A DNA stretch of 64,000 nt, from contig NZ_LLYB01000134.1 of the NCBI RefSeq assembly GCF_001440475.1, positions 227,078-291,077 of the forward strand, read 5' to 3'. The notes under the pieces were generated by a model. That model searched no databases. It had not been told where the DNA came from and saw nothing but the letters and a program-made list of their open reading frames with translations. The first letter of the stretch is position 1. Each line of letters opens with the position of its first letter. Origin of the DNA: Bradyrhizobium lablabi. Its GTDB lineage: Bacteria; Pseudomonadota; Alphaproteobacteria; Rhizobiales; Xanthobacteraceae. This document shows positions 50,619 through 59,644 of the stretch, in pieces. The position numbers and the translations under genes were made by a program.

Positions 50619-52040
50619 GTGGCAGATCAGGGGCTGGTGCGTGAGACGGCAATTGCCATTGTCGGCAAGCTGAAGGCGGGCGAGGTCACGCCCCTCGACC
50701 TGCTCGACGTGCTGGAGAAACGCATCGCCGAGGTCGACGGCAAGGTCAACGCGCTGCCGACACTGTGCTTCGATCGCGCCCGCAAGCACGCCACTGCGCT
50801 GATGGAAAAACCGGCAGCCGAGCGCGGCCTGCTCGCCGGCCTGCCGATCCCGATCAAGGACCTGACCAATGTCGCGGGTGTCCTGACCACGCAGGGCTCG
50901 CCGATCTACAAGGATGCGATCCCCACCAAGTCGGACATTCTGGTCGAGCATCTCGAAAACAATGGCGGGGTGATCTACGCCAAGTCGAACACGCCGGAAT
51001 TCGGCGCCGGCGCCAACACGTTCAACGAAGTGTTCGGCCCGACCCGCAATCCCTGGGACACGTCGCGCTCCGCCGCCGGCTCTTCGGGCGGCGCAGCGGT
51101 CGCGCTTGCGACCGGCACCGCATGGTTGGCGCATGGCTCTGATATGGGCGGCAGCTTGCGCAACCCCGCGAGCTTCTGCGGCATCGTCGGTCTGCGCCCG
51201 AGCATCGGCCGCGTCGCGCACAGCCTGGCAGCCGCGGTCGACCGCAATCTCGGCGTCCAGGGTCCGATGGCGCGCAATGTCGAAGACCTCGCACTGCTGC
51301 TCGACGCCATGAGCGGCGAGCATCGCGGCGATCCGCTGTCGCTGCCGGTGCTGCCGACGTCGTTTCTTTCGGCCGCGCGCTCCGGCGGCAAGCCGAAGCG
51401 CGTCGCCTATTCGCCCGATCTCGGCATTACGCCGGTCGACCCTGAAGTCGCCGCCGTCACCCGCAAGGCGGCGCAGCGTTTCTCGGAAGCCGGAGTCATC
51501 GTCGAAGAGGCCCATCCGGACCTGCGCGAGGCCCATGAATGCTTCCACGTGCTGCGCGCGTTCGATTTCGCGCTCTCCAAGGCGGCGCTGCTGCGCTCCA
51601 AGCGCGACCTGCTCAAGCCGGAAGTGATCTGGAACATCGAGGAAGGTCTCAAGCTGACGGTCGAGCAGATCGAACGCGCCGAAGCGCAGCGCGTCGCGAT
51701 GACCGCGCGCACGCTGGAATTTTTCGACAAATACGATCTGTTGTTGGCGCCCGCGACCATCGTGCCGCCCTTCCCGGTCGAGAACCGCTACGTCGCCGAA
51801 TGCGCCGGCAAGAAGTTCGACAATTACGTCGAATGGCTCGGCATCGTCTATGCGATCACATTGGTGTGTTGTCCCGCGCTGTCGCTGCCCTGCGGTTTCA
51901 CTGCCTCCGGCCTGCCGATTGGATTGCAGGTGGTGGCCCCGCCACGCGGCGAAGCGCAATTGCTCGCGGGCAGCAAGGTGCTGGAGGATATTCTGGGCGT
52001 GCGCGGCACGACACCGATCGATCCAAGGGCGCCCAAGTAA
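50619..52040 (+). CDS. amidase (amidase-signature family)
   Basis: This amidase has 473 residues and the Ser-cisSer-Lys triad. Lys is in IPIKDLTNVAG near 86, cis-Ser in AGSSGGAAVALATG near 150-160, and the nucleophile Ser in GSDMGGSLRNPASFCG near 175. The GTG at 50619 is preferred: ACGGAG lies 8 bp upstream and the translated start MADQGLVRETA fits the family. An ATG at 50574 is an alternative in the same frame. Substrate unknown. An MHS-type transporter gene starts 149 bp downstream on the same strand and may import the substrate. Confidence 0.92.
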   Translation: MADQGLVRETAIAIVGKLKAGEVTPLDLLDVLEKRIAEVDGKVNALPTLCFDRARKHATALMEKPAAERGLLAGLPIPIKDLTNVAGVLTTQGSPIYKDAIPTKSDILVEHLENNGGVIYAKSNTPEFGAGANTFNEVFGPTRNPWDTSRSAAGSSGGAAVALATGTAWLAHGSDMGGSLRNPASFCGIVGLRPSIGRVAHSLAAAVDRNLGVQGPMARNVEDLALLLDAMSGEHRGDPLSLPVLPTSFLSAARSGGKPKRVAYSPDLGITPVDPEVAAVTRKAAQRFSEAGVIVEEAHPDLREAHECFHVLRAFDFALSKAALLRSKRDLLKPEVIWNIEEGLKLTVEQIERAEAQRVAMTARTLEFFDKYDLLLAPATIVPPFPVENRYVAECAGKKFDNYVEWLGIVYAITLVCCPALSLPCGFTASGLPIGLQVVAPPRGEAQLLAGSKVLEDILGVRGTTPIDPRAPK

Positions 52041-52189
52041 GCGCGATCGTCAGGACACCGTCTCCATCCGGCCCAACGCTCTCCGTTTTGTGATCGGGGA
52101 ACCTGGCATAGCCCGTCGTCGTTTCCCGCCGTTGTGCGGCGAATTGATCCGGGACAAAGGGATCGTGCATCGCCCTTTGGAGACGGATC

Positions 52190-53512
52190 ATGACCGATCA
52201 AGCCATCAAATCCGCCGACGACCATTTCGACATCCAGGATGTGGAGCGGCGGATCAAGGCGATCTTCATCGGCTCGATCGGCAATCTCGTCGAATGGTAT
52301 GATTTCTACGCCTATACCGCGTTCGCGCTGTATTTCGCGCCGGCCTTTTTTCCGAACAGCGATCCCGTCGTCCAGCAGCTCAACGCCGCGGTGCTGTTCG
52401 CGGCGACCTTCCTGATGCGGCCGCTCGGCGGCTGGCTGTTCGGCTTCATCGCCGACCGTTATGGCCGGCGGCTGTCGCTGACGCTTTCCGTCGTCTGCAT
52501 GTGCTTTGGCTCGCTGATCATCGCGGTGACACCGACCTACGCCACCATCGGCTTCGCCGCCCCCGCCATTCTGGCGCTGGCGCGCATCATCGAGGGCTTG
52601 AGCCTCGGCGGCGAATACGGCGCCAGCGCGACCTACCTGACCGAGGTCGCCGATCCCAGGCATCGCGGATTCTATTCAAGCTTTCAGTATGTGACCCTGA
52701 TCGGCGGGCAACTCACCGCCATCATGGTGCTGTTGCTGCTGCAGAAGGTGTTCCTCACGCCGGATCAGCTGAAGGACTGGGGCTGGCGGATACCCTTCGT
52801 CATCGGCGCACTGCTTGCAATCTTTGCCGCCGTCATGCGCCGCAATCTGCACGAGACCGATGCGTTTGAGGAAGCGAAGAAGCTGACAAAGCCGACCGGC
52901 TCGATCCGCGGGCTTCTGAAATATCCGCGCGAATTGTTGCTGGTGGTCGGCCTTACCGCCGGCGGCACGGCCGCGTTCTACACCTTCACCACCTACATGC
53001 AGACTTTTGTAAAACTCTCGGTCGGCCTCACCGAGGACCAGACCACGACCGTGATCTTCGGCTCGCTGATCTTTGCGACCCTGCTGCAGCCGATCTATGG
53101 CGCCCTCTCCGATCGCATCGGCCGCAAGCCGCTGCTGATCTTCTTCGGGGCCGCCGGCACGCTGGCAACAGTCCCCATTCTGACCACACTGAAGGAAACC
53201 AAATCGCCGTTCACGGCCTTCCTGCTGATCTGCGCCGCCTGGATTTTCGTCGCCGGCTATACCTCGATCAACGCGGTGGTGAAGGCCGAACTATTCCCGA
53301 CCAATGTCCGCGCACTCGGCGTCGGCCTGCCCTATGCCATCACGGTATCGCTGTTCGGCGGCACCGCACCCGCGGTCGCGCTCTATTTCAAGACGATGGG
53401 GCATGAGGACTGGTTCTACTATTATCTCAGCGGCATGATCTTCCTCTCACTCCTCATCTATGCGACCATGCGCGACACCAAGCATGCGTCCGCCATGCAT
53501 CGCCACGAGTGA
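52190..53512 (+). CDS. MFS transporter, MHS/KgtP-like
   Basis: This secondary transporter of 440 residues has 12 predicted helices. GNLVEWYDFYAYTAFALYFAPAFF near residues 33-56 and the loop motif GFIADRYGRRLSL near 85-97 mark the metabolite:H+ symporter group (KgtP, ShiA, ProP). GLSLGGEYGASATYLTEVAD near 141-160 carries the family's GGEY segment. These usually carry dicarboxylates, shikimate or betaine; the substrate here is not readable. The ATG at 52190 has GGAG upstream, and it follows the amidase gene on the same strand. The molybdopterin oxidoreductase gene starts 9 bp later. Confidence 0.93.
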   Translation: MTDQAIKSADDHFDIQDVERRIKAIFIGSIGNLVEWYDFYAYTAFALYFAPAFFPNSDPVVQQLNAAVLFAATFLMRPLGGWLFGFIADRYGRRLSLTLSVVCMCFGSLIIAVTPTYATIGFAAPAILALARIIEGLSLGGEYGASATYLTEVADPRHRGFYSSFQYVTLIGGQLTAIMVLLLLQKVFLTPDQLKDWGWRIPFVIGALLAIFAAVMRRNLHETDAFEEAKKLTKPTGSIRGLLKYPRELLLVVGLTAGGTAAFYTFTTYMQTFVKLSVGLTEDQTTTVIFGSLIFATLLQPIYGALSDRIGRKPLLIFFGAAGTLATVPILTTLKETKSPFTAFLLICAAWIFVAGYTSINAVVKAELFPTNVRALGVGLPYAITVSLFGGTAPAVALYFKTMGHEDWFYYYLSGMIFLSLLIYATMRDTKHASAMHRHE

Positions 53513-53521
53513 CTGATTCAG

Positions 53522-54187
53522 ATGGACAACGAGAACGAGCCGCCGCCGGAGAGCAAGCTGACGCGCAGCAAGGCACGCTGGGCGCGCGAAGGAAAATTCC
53601 TCACGGGAAAGATCTCGCGGCCTGAGGAAATGCGTCTGCCGCCGGGCCAGCACCTGACCCGGGATTGGCCGACGCTCGATCTCGGGCTGACGCCGAACAT
53701 CTCGCGCGAGCGCTGGCGGCTCGACGTCTACGGTGCGGTCGAACATCCGATCTTCTGGGATTTTGCCCAGTTCACCGCGCAGCCGCAGAGCAAATTCGTA
53801 TCAGACATTCACTGCGTCACGACCTGGTCGCGCTACGACAATCAATGGGAGGGATTGGCGACCCGCGATCTCCTTGAGGCCTGCCGGCCGCGCCAGGAAG
53901 CCCGCTTCGTCGTGCTGCATTCGCATGACGGCTACACCACCAACCTGCCGCTGGAAGATTTCGCCGCCGAGGACGCGCTGCTGGCCCATGGCTGGTCCGG
54001 CGCCCCGCTGGAGCAGGAGCATGGCGGCCCGGTGCGCCTCGTCGTGCCGCATCTTTATTTCTGGAAGAGCGCAAAGTGGCTGCAAAGCATCGAGTTTCTC
54101 GAACACGACGCGCCCGGCTATTGGGAAGTCCGCGGCTATCACAACCGCGGCGACCCCTGGCTGGAACAGCGCTATTCCAGCGACTGA
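53522..54187 (+). CDS. sulfite oxidase-like molybdopterin oxidoreductase
   Basis: This soluble protein of 221 residues has the sulfite oxidase molybdopterin fold. DIHCVTTWSRYDNQWEG near residues 98-114 contains the Cys that ligates molybdenum, and LEDFAAEDALLAHGWSGAPLEQEHGGPVRLVVPHLYFWKSAKW is the conserved C-terminal part. There is no signal peptide, so unlike MsrP it should act in the cytoplasm; the closest pattern is the YuiH-like group. It starts 9 bp after the transporter gene and is 29 bp before the hydrolase-OsmC gene, forming a probable operon. Confidence 0.92.
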   Translation: MDNENEPPPESKLTRSKARWAREGKFLTGKISRPEEMRLPPGQHLTRDWPTLDLGLTPNISRERWRLDVYGAVEHPIFWDFAQFTAQPQSKFVSDIHCVTTWSRYDNQWEGLATRDLLEACRPRQEARFVVLHSHDGYTTNLPLEDFAAEDALLAHGWSGAPLEQEHGGPVRLVVPHLYFWKSAKWLQSIEFLEHDAPGYWEVRGYHNRGDPWLEQRYSSD

Positions 54188-54216
54188 CGCAACAACACCA
54201 AGCGAGGAGAACGCCT

Positions 54217-55437
54217 GTGCCGACGGAACGCTTCCAATTCACCGGCGAAGGCGGTCATCAGCTCGCCGCCGCGCTGGATATGCCGGATGGACCGGTGCAC
54301 GCCTATGCGCTGTTCGCGCATTGCTTCACCTGCGGCAAGGATGTGCTGGCCGCCAAGCGCATTGCGACCGCGCTGGCTGCACGGGGCATCGCGGTGCTGC
54401 GGTTCGATTTTACGGGCCTCGGCTCCAGCGAAGGCGATTTCGCCAACTCGACCTTCTCTTCCAACGTCGCCGACCTCGTCCGCGCCGCCGTTCATCTGCG
54501 TGAAACCCGCGGCGCGCCTGCGCTCCTGATCGGGCACAGCCTCGGCGGCGCCGCGATCCTTGCCGCTGCGGGGCAGATCCCGGAGGCCAAGGCGGTCGTG
54601 ACCATCGCCGCGCCTTCCGATCCCGTGCACGTCACGCATCTGTTTAGGGATCGCATCGAGGACATCCGCGCGCAGGGCAAGGTAGAAGTTCAGCTCGCCG
54701 GACGGCCGTTTCACATCAAGCGCGAATTCCTCGACGACATCGCCGAGCACAGCCTGGCGGTGCACATCGCAAAACTTCACAAGGCGCTGCTGGTCATGCA
54801 TTCGCCGACCGACGACACGGTCGGGATCGACAATGCGACGAAGATCTTCGTCGCGGCTAGGCACCCCAAGAGTTTCGTTTCACTATCGGGCGCGGATCAT
54901 CTGCTGAGCGGTAAGCGCGATGCCGCCTATGTCGCCGGCATCATCGCCGCCTGGGCCGAGCGCTATATCGAGCCCATTGCCGCGCAGCCTGCGGCGGCAA
55001 GCGAGGCGCCGCGCAATGTCGTGGTGCGCGAAACCCGCAACGGCAAGTTCCAGCAGATCGTCACCGCAGGTCCGCATGAGATGCTGGCGGACGAGCCGCT
55101 TGCCGCCGGCGGCCAGGATACCGGACCGGGCCCCTATGATTTCCTGCTCACCGGCCTTGGCGCCTGCACGTCGATGACGATGCGGATGTATGCCGACCGC
55201 AAATCGCTGCCGCTGGAGCGCGTCACCGTGACGCTGAAGCACAGCAAGATCCACGCGAGGGATTGCGAGGAATGCGAAACGCGGGAGGGCATGCTGGATC
55301 AGATCGACCGAGTGATCACAATCGAAGGCGCGCTCGATGCCGACCAGCGCGCGCGGCTGATGGAGATCGCCGACAAGTGCCCGGTGCACCGGACGCTGAA
55401 GTCGGAGATCCGGATCGTGACGAAGGCGGCGGATTAA
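54217..55437 (+). CDS. bifunctional alpha/beta hydrolase-OsmC fusion protein
   Basis: This protein of 406 residues is a natural fusion. Residues 1-260 form an alpha/beta-hydrolase domain with the nucleophile elbow GHSLGGAAI and His in GADHLLSGKRD. Residues 275-406 form an OsmC peroxiredoxin domain with the first Cys in LTGLGACTSMTMRMYADRK and the second in DKCPVHRTLKSEIRI, both needed for hydroperoxide reduction. The GTG at 54217 has AGCGAGGAGA upstream. OsmC-type proteins reduce organic peroxides; the attached hydrolase may release or trap the acyl part. The stop codon overlaps the convergent YeeE gene by 4 bp. Confidence 0.93.
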   Translation: MPTERFQFTGEGGHQLAAALDMPDGPVHAYALFAHCFTCGKDVLAAKRIATALAARGIAVLRFDFTGLGSSEGDFANSTFSSNVADLVRAAVHLRETRGAPALLIGHSLGGAAILAAAGQIPEAKAVVTIAAPSDPVHVTHLFRDRIEDIRAQGKVEVQLAGRPFHIKREFLDDIAEHSLAVHIAKLHKALLVMHSPTDDTVGIDNATKIFVAARHPKSFVSLSGADHLLSGKRDAAYVAGIIAAWAERYIEPIAAQPAAASEAPRNVVVRETRNGKFQQIVTAGPHEMLADEPLAAGGQDTGPGPYDFLLTGLGACTSMTMRMYADRKSLPLERVTVTLKHSKIHARDCEECETREGMLDQIDRVITIEGALDADQRARLMEIADKCPVHRTLKSEIRIVTKAAD

Positions 55438-56492
55438 GCCGCTGCCAGCGGGCGGACGCGCAGTGCGCCACGCAGGCCCGCGGCGGTGCCGACGAGAATG
55501 CCGGCGAAGGCAATCAATGACGCCAGCGCCAGCGTGGAAAATCCGGTCAGCCCCTGCCCGATCGAGCAGCCGAATGCCATGACGCCGCCCGCACCCATCA
55601 GCGCGGCACCGCCGCCCGAGCGCAGCATGTGGCGCGGCGACTGAAAGCCTTCGAGCTGGAAGCGGCCCGTCAATAGCGCCGTTGCGAGACTGCCGGCGAA
55701 CACGCCGAACACCGTGACGATACCGAAATTGAGCGTCGAGCCCGTCGACAGCATGACATATTGCAGCGCGTCCGCGATCGGCGCGATGAAGGTGAGCGAA
55801 GTCACCGGCACCGGGTTGAAGTCGTCGGCGCCGAGATAGCCGGAGGCAAACCAGCCTGCGGCCACCAGCAGGCCGATCACGAGGCCGGCGGCGATCTGGC
55901 CAGGCGACCGCCGGAACGCCTGATGCGCAAAGGCAAAGATGATCAGCGCCGCGGAGATGATCGACGCGGCCAGCATGCGCGCAGCTGTTGCACTCAGGCC
56001 CGCGCCGGCGAGCAAGGCCGGCACCGAGTTCGCGGTGGTCGTTGTCTGTGACGCGCCGACCATTGCGATGCGCGACGGCGCGATCAGGCCCTTCAGCGTC
56101 ATCTGCGCGAAAATCGCCAGCACGACCACCACCACAAAGGAACGGAGATTGCCGCGCCCGAGCAGCACCAGCGCACGCGAGCCGCAGCCGTTCGACAGCA
56201 CCATGCCGTAGCCGAACAACAGCCCACCAAAGAACATCACCGGCGCGGAGAAGGAAGACTGCAGATAGATCGACTTGCCGATATCGACGAACCCGCCCGC
56301 AGCCAGCAACTGCGTCATGGCAACCGCCACGCCAATCGCCAGCGCGTAGCTGCGCACCAGCCGGCCATCGCCCTCGGCCCAAAAACCCCTGAGGCTGCTG
56401 AGCAGGCAGAATCCGCTCAACAATCCCACCGATCCATAGACGAGGCCGATCAATAACCCGCTGACCACGACGATATTGGCACTGTCCAGCAC
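55434..56492 (-). CDS. YeeE/YedE family sulfur-transport-type permease
   Basis: This integral membrane protein of 352 residues has about nine helices. Conserved Cys residues lie in SVGLLSGFC near residue 28, SNGCGSRALVLLGRG near 110, and AFGCSIGQGLTGFS near 320. These are the positions used by YeeE (TsuA) for thiosulfate uptake. Its role as thiosulfate or sulfur-compound transporter is inferred from the family. The 4-bp tail-to-tail overlap with the OsmC fusion gene shows that no terminator separates the two converging genes. Confidence 0.92.
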   Translation of the reverse strand: MLDSANIVVVSGLLIGLVYGSVGLLSGFCLLSSLRGFWAEGDGRLVRSYALAIGVAVAMTQLLAAGGFVDIGKSIYLQSSFSAPVMFFGGLLFGYGMVLSNGCGSRALVLLGRGNLRSFVVVVVLAIFAQMTLKGLIAPSRIAMVGASQTTTTANSVPALLAGAGLSATAARMLAASIISAALIIFAFAHQAFRRSPGQIAAGLVIGLLVAAGWFASGYLGADDFNPVPVTSLTFIAPIADALQYVMLSTGSTLNFGIVTVFGVFAGSLATALLTGRFQLEGFQSPRHMLRSGGGAALMGAGGVMAFGCSIGQGLTGFSTLALASLIAFAGILVGTAAGLRGALRVRPLAAA

Positions 56493-56730
56493 TGGCGTTT
56501 CCCTGTTCCCTCGCGGCCGATCCAGCCGTCACCGCTCACATAGGACGCAATTTCAGCGGTTGCTAATATGTTGGAAAGGTGCGCCCGTCCACGGACTAAC
56601 GATCCAGAGAATGAATTGATCGCCGACATCGCCGACGACAGAACAAAATCGCTGCCTCCAATTGGCGGACGGCAGGTTTATTCCCCATGAAAAAATGATG
56701 GAATCCCGCGCCTGCAGCGAATGCCTGTCT

Positions 56731-57798
56731 TCAAGGCCGCAGGATCACCCGGTCCCGCGATGAGCCGGCCACCGCGATGAAGGCAGCCTTCGCCTGTTCC
56801 AGCGGATAGATTGCACTTGACTTGATCGGGAACGGCTTGAGATGGCCGCCGGCAAAGCCGGGAGCGAGTTCGCGCAGCACCGTCCCTGTCGCGACCGAGG
56901 ACAGACCGAGCGTATCGATGCCCACATAAGTGTGCTGGCCGCGATAGAACTCCAGAATGTTGAACTGCACGATGCGATCGACCGCCGCGATCAGGATCTG
57001 CCGGCCGCGCAACGCCAGCGATTGGTGCGCGGCCTGGAAGTAGGGATCGCCCACCGTGTTAAACACGATATCGGCGCCCTTGCCGCCGGTGAGTTCGCGC
57101 ACGCGCGCCGCGACATCGGTCGCAGAGGCATCGATGACCTCCACCTTTGAATTGGCGTGGCCTTCGTAAGCCTCGGCCTTGCGCACGACGCCGATCACAC
57201 GCGCGCCGTGCCAGGTCGCGATCTGCACCGCCGCCTGCCCGACCTTGCCGTTGACGCCCATCACCAGCACGGTCTCGCCCGCTTTCGGAATGCCGGCGCG
57301 GCGCAGTCCTTCCATTGCGGTAACGAAGGGCACGCCGATACCGGCGGCCTCTTCCCATGAAATGCTTTTCGGCTTCTCCACCACGGCATCAAGCTCGACC
57401 ACGAGATGCGAGGCATGCGTGCCGTCCCGGCGAATGCCGAGATCGCCGGAGGAGCCGAACACTTCACGCCCGATCCACCCCTGCGGCCCATCGATCACGA
57501 CCCCCGCATAGTCACGACCGGGCGTGCGCGGAAAGACGGCATAGGGCATCAGCCCGGTCGCCGCCTTTACGTCGGATGGGTTGACGGCCGCGGCCCTGAC
57601 CTCGATCAGCAGATCGTTTTCGCCACGTGAGAGCGCGTGCGCTTCGATCACAGGCGCGAGTGAAGCGGCGTCGGTGACCTTCGCCGGCAGGCGGACGCAG
57701 CGGGCCTGGACTGATTGGCTATCTGACCTGGAAGCCGGCTTCACGATATCCCCGGATGGCTTGAGCGCTATTCGGCGGCAGATAGCCGCGTGGCCCAT
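56731..57798 (-). CDS. zinc-type alcohol dehydrogenase-like / quinone oxidoreductase (MDR superfamily)
   Basis: This medium-chain dehydrogenase of 355 residues includes an unusual N-terminal stretch of about 50 residues before the conserved EVRAAAVNPSDVKAATG. The nucleotide-binding part has VLVMGVNGKVGQAAVQIATWHGARVIGV near 180-205. No zinc-ligand Cys cluster is visible, so it is a quinone-oxidoreductase-like, zinc-free member using NADPH. No better internal ATG exists, so 57798 is used, but the true start may lie downstream at another codon. It lies 35 bp upstream of nothing on its strand except YeeE 238 bp away. Confidence 0.87.
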   Translation of the reverse strand: MGHAAICRRIALKPSGDIVKPASRSDSQSVQARCVRLPAKVTDAASLAPVIEAHALSRGENDLLIEVRAAAVNPSDVKAATGLMPYAVFPRTPGRDYAGVVIDGPQGWIGREVFGSSGDLGIRRDGTHASHLVVELDAVVEKPKSISWEEAAGIGVPFVTAMEGLRRAGIPKAGETVLVMGVNGKVGQAAVQIATWHGARVIGVVRKAEAYEGHANSKVEVIDASATDVAARVRELTGGKGADIVFNTVGDPYFQAAHQSLALRGRQILIAAVDRIVQFNILEFYRGQHTYVGIDTLGLSSVATGTVLRELAPGFAGGHLKPFPIKSSAIYPLEQAKAAFIAVAGSSRDRVILRP

Positions 57799-57833
57799 GA
57801 CTAGCCGACCGGCCGTTTAGTGCAAGAGGCTTG

Positions 57834-58151
57834 TCAAATTTCCGTCGGCTTCGGAGGGTGCCGCGACCTGCGCGCGGAAAGTTCTTTCAAGGCCGTGAAG
57901 TCACCTCGAATGAAAGCCTCCTTCTTCGCCCGGCTCCATTTCTTCAACTTGCGCTCATTCTCTATGGCATCGGTCACCCGATCGAACCATTGTGAGAAAA
58001 CCAGCGTCACGGGCAGTCTAGTGCACGTGTACCCGTCAAACGTCCCTGCTTTGTGCTGGGCAATCCTTATTTCCAACGCCGTTCGCGTCGTTCCAATGTA
58101 AAAACTCCCATCGGCGCAGCGGACGATGTAGAGAAAGGCTCCTTCCGTCAT
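57834..58151 (-). CDS. GIY-YIG nuclease family protein
   Basis: This protein of 105 residues has the GIY-YIG domain in its short UPF0213-like form. YIVRCADGSFYIGTTRTALEIRIAQHKAG shows the two signature tripeptides as YIV and YIG, with the conserved Arg and His. LVFSQWFDRVTDAIENERKLKKWSRAKKEAFI follows. Many of these solo proteins have unknown function; no intron or mobile element lies here. It lies 35 bp upstream of the quinone oxidoreductase gene on the same strand. Confidence 0.9.
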   Translation of the reverse strand: MTEGAFLYIVRCADGSFYIGTTRTALEIRIAQHKAGTFDGYTCTRLPVTLVFSQWFDRVTDAIENERKLKKWSRAKKEAFIRGDFTALKELSARRSRHPPKPTEI

Positions 58152-58179
58152 TCCGGCCTCTGTATCATTCGCTCCAACT

Positions 58180-58280
58180 CCTCATCCTGAGGAGCTTGCG
58201 TAGCAAGCGTCTCGAAGGATGCAGGCCCGCCTGTGGCCTCATGGTTCGAGACGGCGCTTCGCGCCTCCTCACCATGAGGG
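58180..58280. repeat. Family C palindromic repeat
   Basis: CTCATCCTGAGGAGC, CGTCTCGAAGGATGCAGG, GCCTCATGGTTCGAGACGGCG and CTCCTCACCATGAGG appear in order. It ends 7 bp from the paaK stop codon. Confidence 0.9.
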
Positions 58281-58287
58281 GAGAAAA

Positions 58288-59619
58288 CTAGGCTTTCGGC
58301 CGCTTGTCGTAAACCCGTTTCGCCTTGCCGAGCGAACGTTCCAGCGTGTTCGGCGCGACGGCCTTGATGCGAGCGGTGATGCCGATGGTGTTCTTGATGA
58401 AGACCGCGACCTTTTCGGCGTGCGGCAGCAGCCCGCTGCCGTCCCAGCTTTCGGGGCGGGCTTCGGCAAGCACGGTCATCTCGTCCATCCGCCCCTCGCG
58501 CGTCAGCTCGATGATGAAATGGCCGCCGCACCAGTCGGTGGCGAGCAGCGCTTCCTCGATCTGGGTCGGGAACACGTTGACGCCACGCAGGATGATCATG
58601 TCGTCGGACCGGCCGGTCACCTTCTCCATCCGCCGCATGCCGGGGCGCGCGGTGCCGGGCAGCAATCGCGTCAGGTCGCGGGTGCGGTAGCGGATGATCG
58701 GAAAGCCCTGCTTGGTCAGCGAGGTGAACACCAGTTCGCCCCTCTCGCCGTCCGGCAGCACCGCGCCAGTCTCGGGATCGATGACTTCAGGGTAGAAATG
58801 ATCCTCCCAGATATGCAGGCCGTCCTTGGTCTCCACGCATTCCTGCGCGACGCCTGGGCCGATCACTTCCGACAGCCCGTAGATGTCGGTCGCGTCCATG
58901 TCAAAAGCCTGTTCGATCTCGGCGCGCATCGCGTTGGTCCAGGGCTCGGCGCCGAAGATGCCGAACTTCAGCGACGATTTTCTGGGGTCGAGGCCCTGCC
59001 GCTTGAATTCGTCGAGGATAGCCAGCATGTAGCTCGGCGTCACCGTGATGATGTCGGGCCTGAAATCGTTGATGAGTTGCACCTGACGCTCGGTCATGCC
59101 GCCGGAAACCGGCACCACGGTGCAGCCGAGTTTCTCCGCGCCGTAATGCGCGCCGAGGCCGCCGGTGAACAGGCCATAGCCGTAGGCATTGTGAATGATC
59201 ATGCCGGTGCGACCGCCGGCGGCGCGGATCGACCGCGCCATCACCTCCGACCAGACGTCGATGTCGCCTTGCGTATAGCCGACCACGATCGGCTTGCCGG
59301 TCGTGCCTGAGGACGCATGAACACGGACGAGTTTTTCGCGCGGCACCGCGAACATGTTGAAGGGATAGTTGTCGCGCAGATCGGTCTTCACCGTGAACGG
59401 GAATTTGGCGAGATCGGAAAGCTCTCTGAAATCGGACGGATGCACGCCGGCCGCATCGAACGCCTTCCTGTAATGCGCCACATTGTCGTAGGCGTGCTTG
59501 AGCGACCAGGCGAGGCGCTTCGTCTGCAGCGCCATGATCTCGTCGCGCGAGGCGCGTTCGGCCTCGTCCAATTCAGCGCTGTAACCGCTTCCGCTGGATT
59601 TCAATTTTGCCATGGCCAT
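58288..59619 (-). CDS. paaK: phenylacetate-CoA ligase PaaK
   Basis: This AMP-forming ligase of 443 residues activates phenylacetate to phenylacetyl-CoA, the first step of the paa pathway. The P-loop-like motif SSGTTGKPIVVGYT lies near 96-109, and EAFDMDATDIYGLSEVIGPG near 235-255 carries the adenylate-binding segment. The GRSDDMIILRGVNVFPTQIEEAL hinge is near 330-352. The ATG at 59617-59619 (MAMAKLKSS) is used; 59613 is also in frame. It lies 25 bp downstream of paaI, so it is the end of the paa unit in the window. Confidence 0.95.
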   Translation of the reverse strand: MAMAKLKSSGSGYSAELDEAERASRDEIMALQTKRLAWSLKHAYDNVAHYRKAFDAAGVHPSDFRELSDLAKFPFTVKTDLRDNYPFNMFAVPREKLVRVHASSGTTGKPIVVGYTQGDIDVWSEVMARSIRAAGGRTGMIIHNAYGYGLFTGGLGAHYGAEKLGCTVVPVSGGMTERQVQLINDFRPDIITVTPSYMLAILDEFKRQGLDPRKSSLKFGIFGAEPWTNAMRAEIEQAFDMDATDIYGLSEVIGPGVAQECVETKDGLHIWEDHFYPEVIDPETGAVLPDGERGELVFTSLTKQGFPIIRYRTRDLTRLLPGTARPGMRRMEKVTGRSDDMIILRGVNVFPTQIEEALLATDWCGGHFIIELTREGRMDEMTVLAEARPESWDGSGLLPHAEKVAVFIKNTIGITARIKAVAPNTLERSLGKAKRVYDKRPKA

Positions 59620-59644
59620 GGTGCGTTCCCCTTGGTCTGTATTC

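Noticed and set aside
49671..51959. 762-codon minus-strand frame suggesting a fusion with the formamidase-like hydrolase
   Set aside because: Only the part from 50522 is hydrolase; the rest is antisense to the amidase gene, which has its full catalytic triad.
57834..58151. GIY-YIG gene as a homing endonuclease or mobile element
   Set aside because: It is a short solo domain of the common bacterial type beside ordinary genes; there is no intron or flanking duplication.
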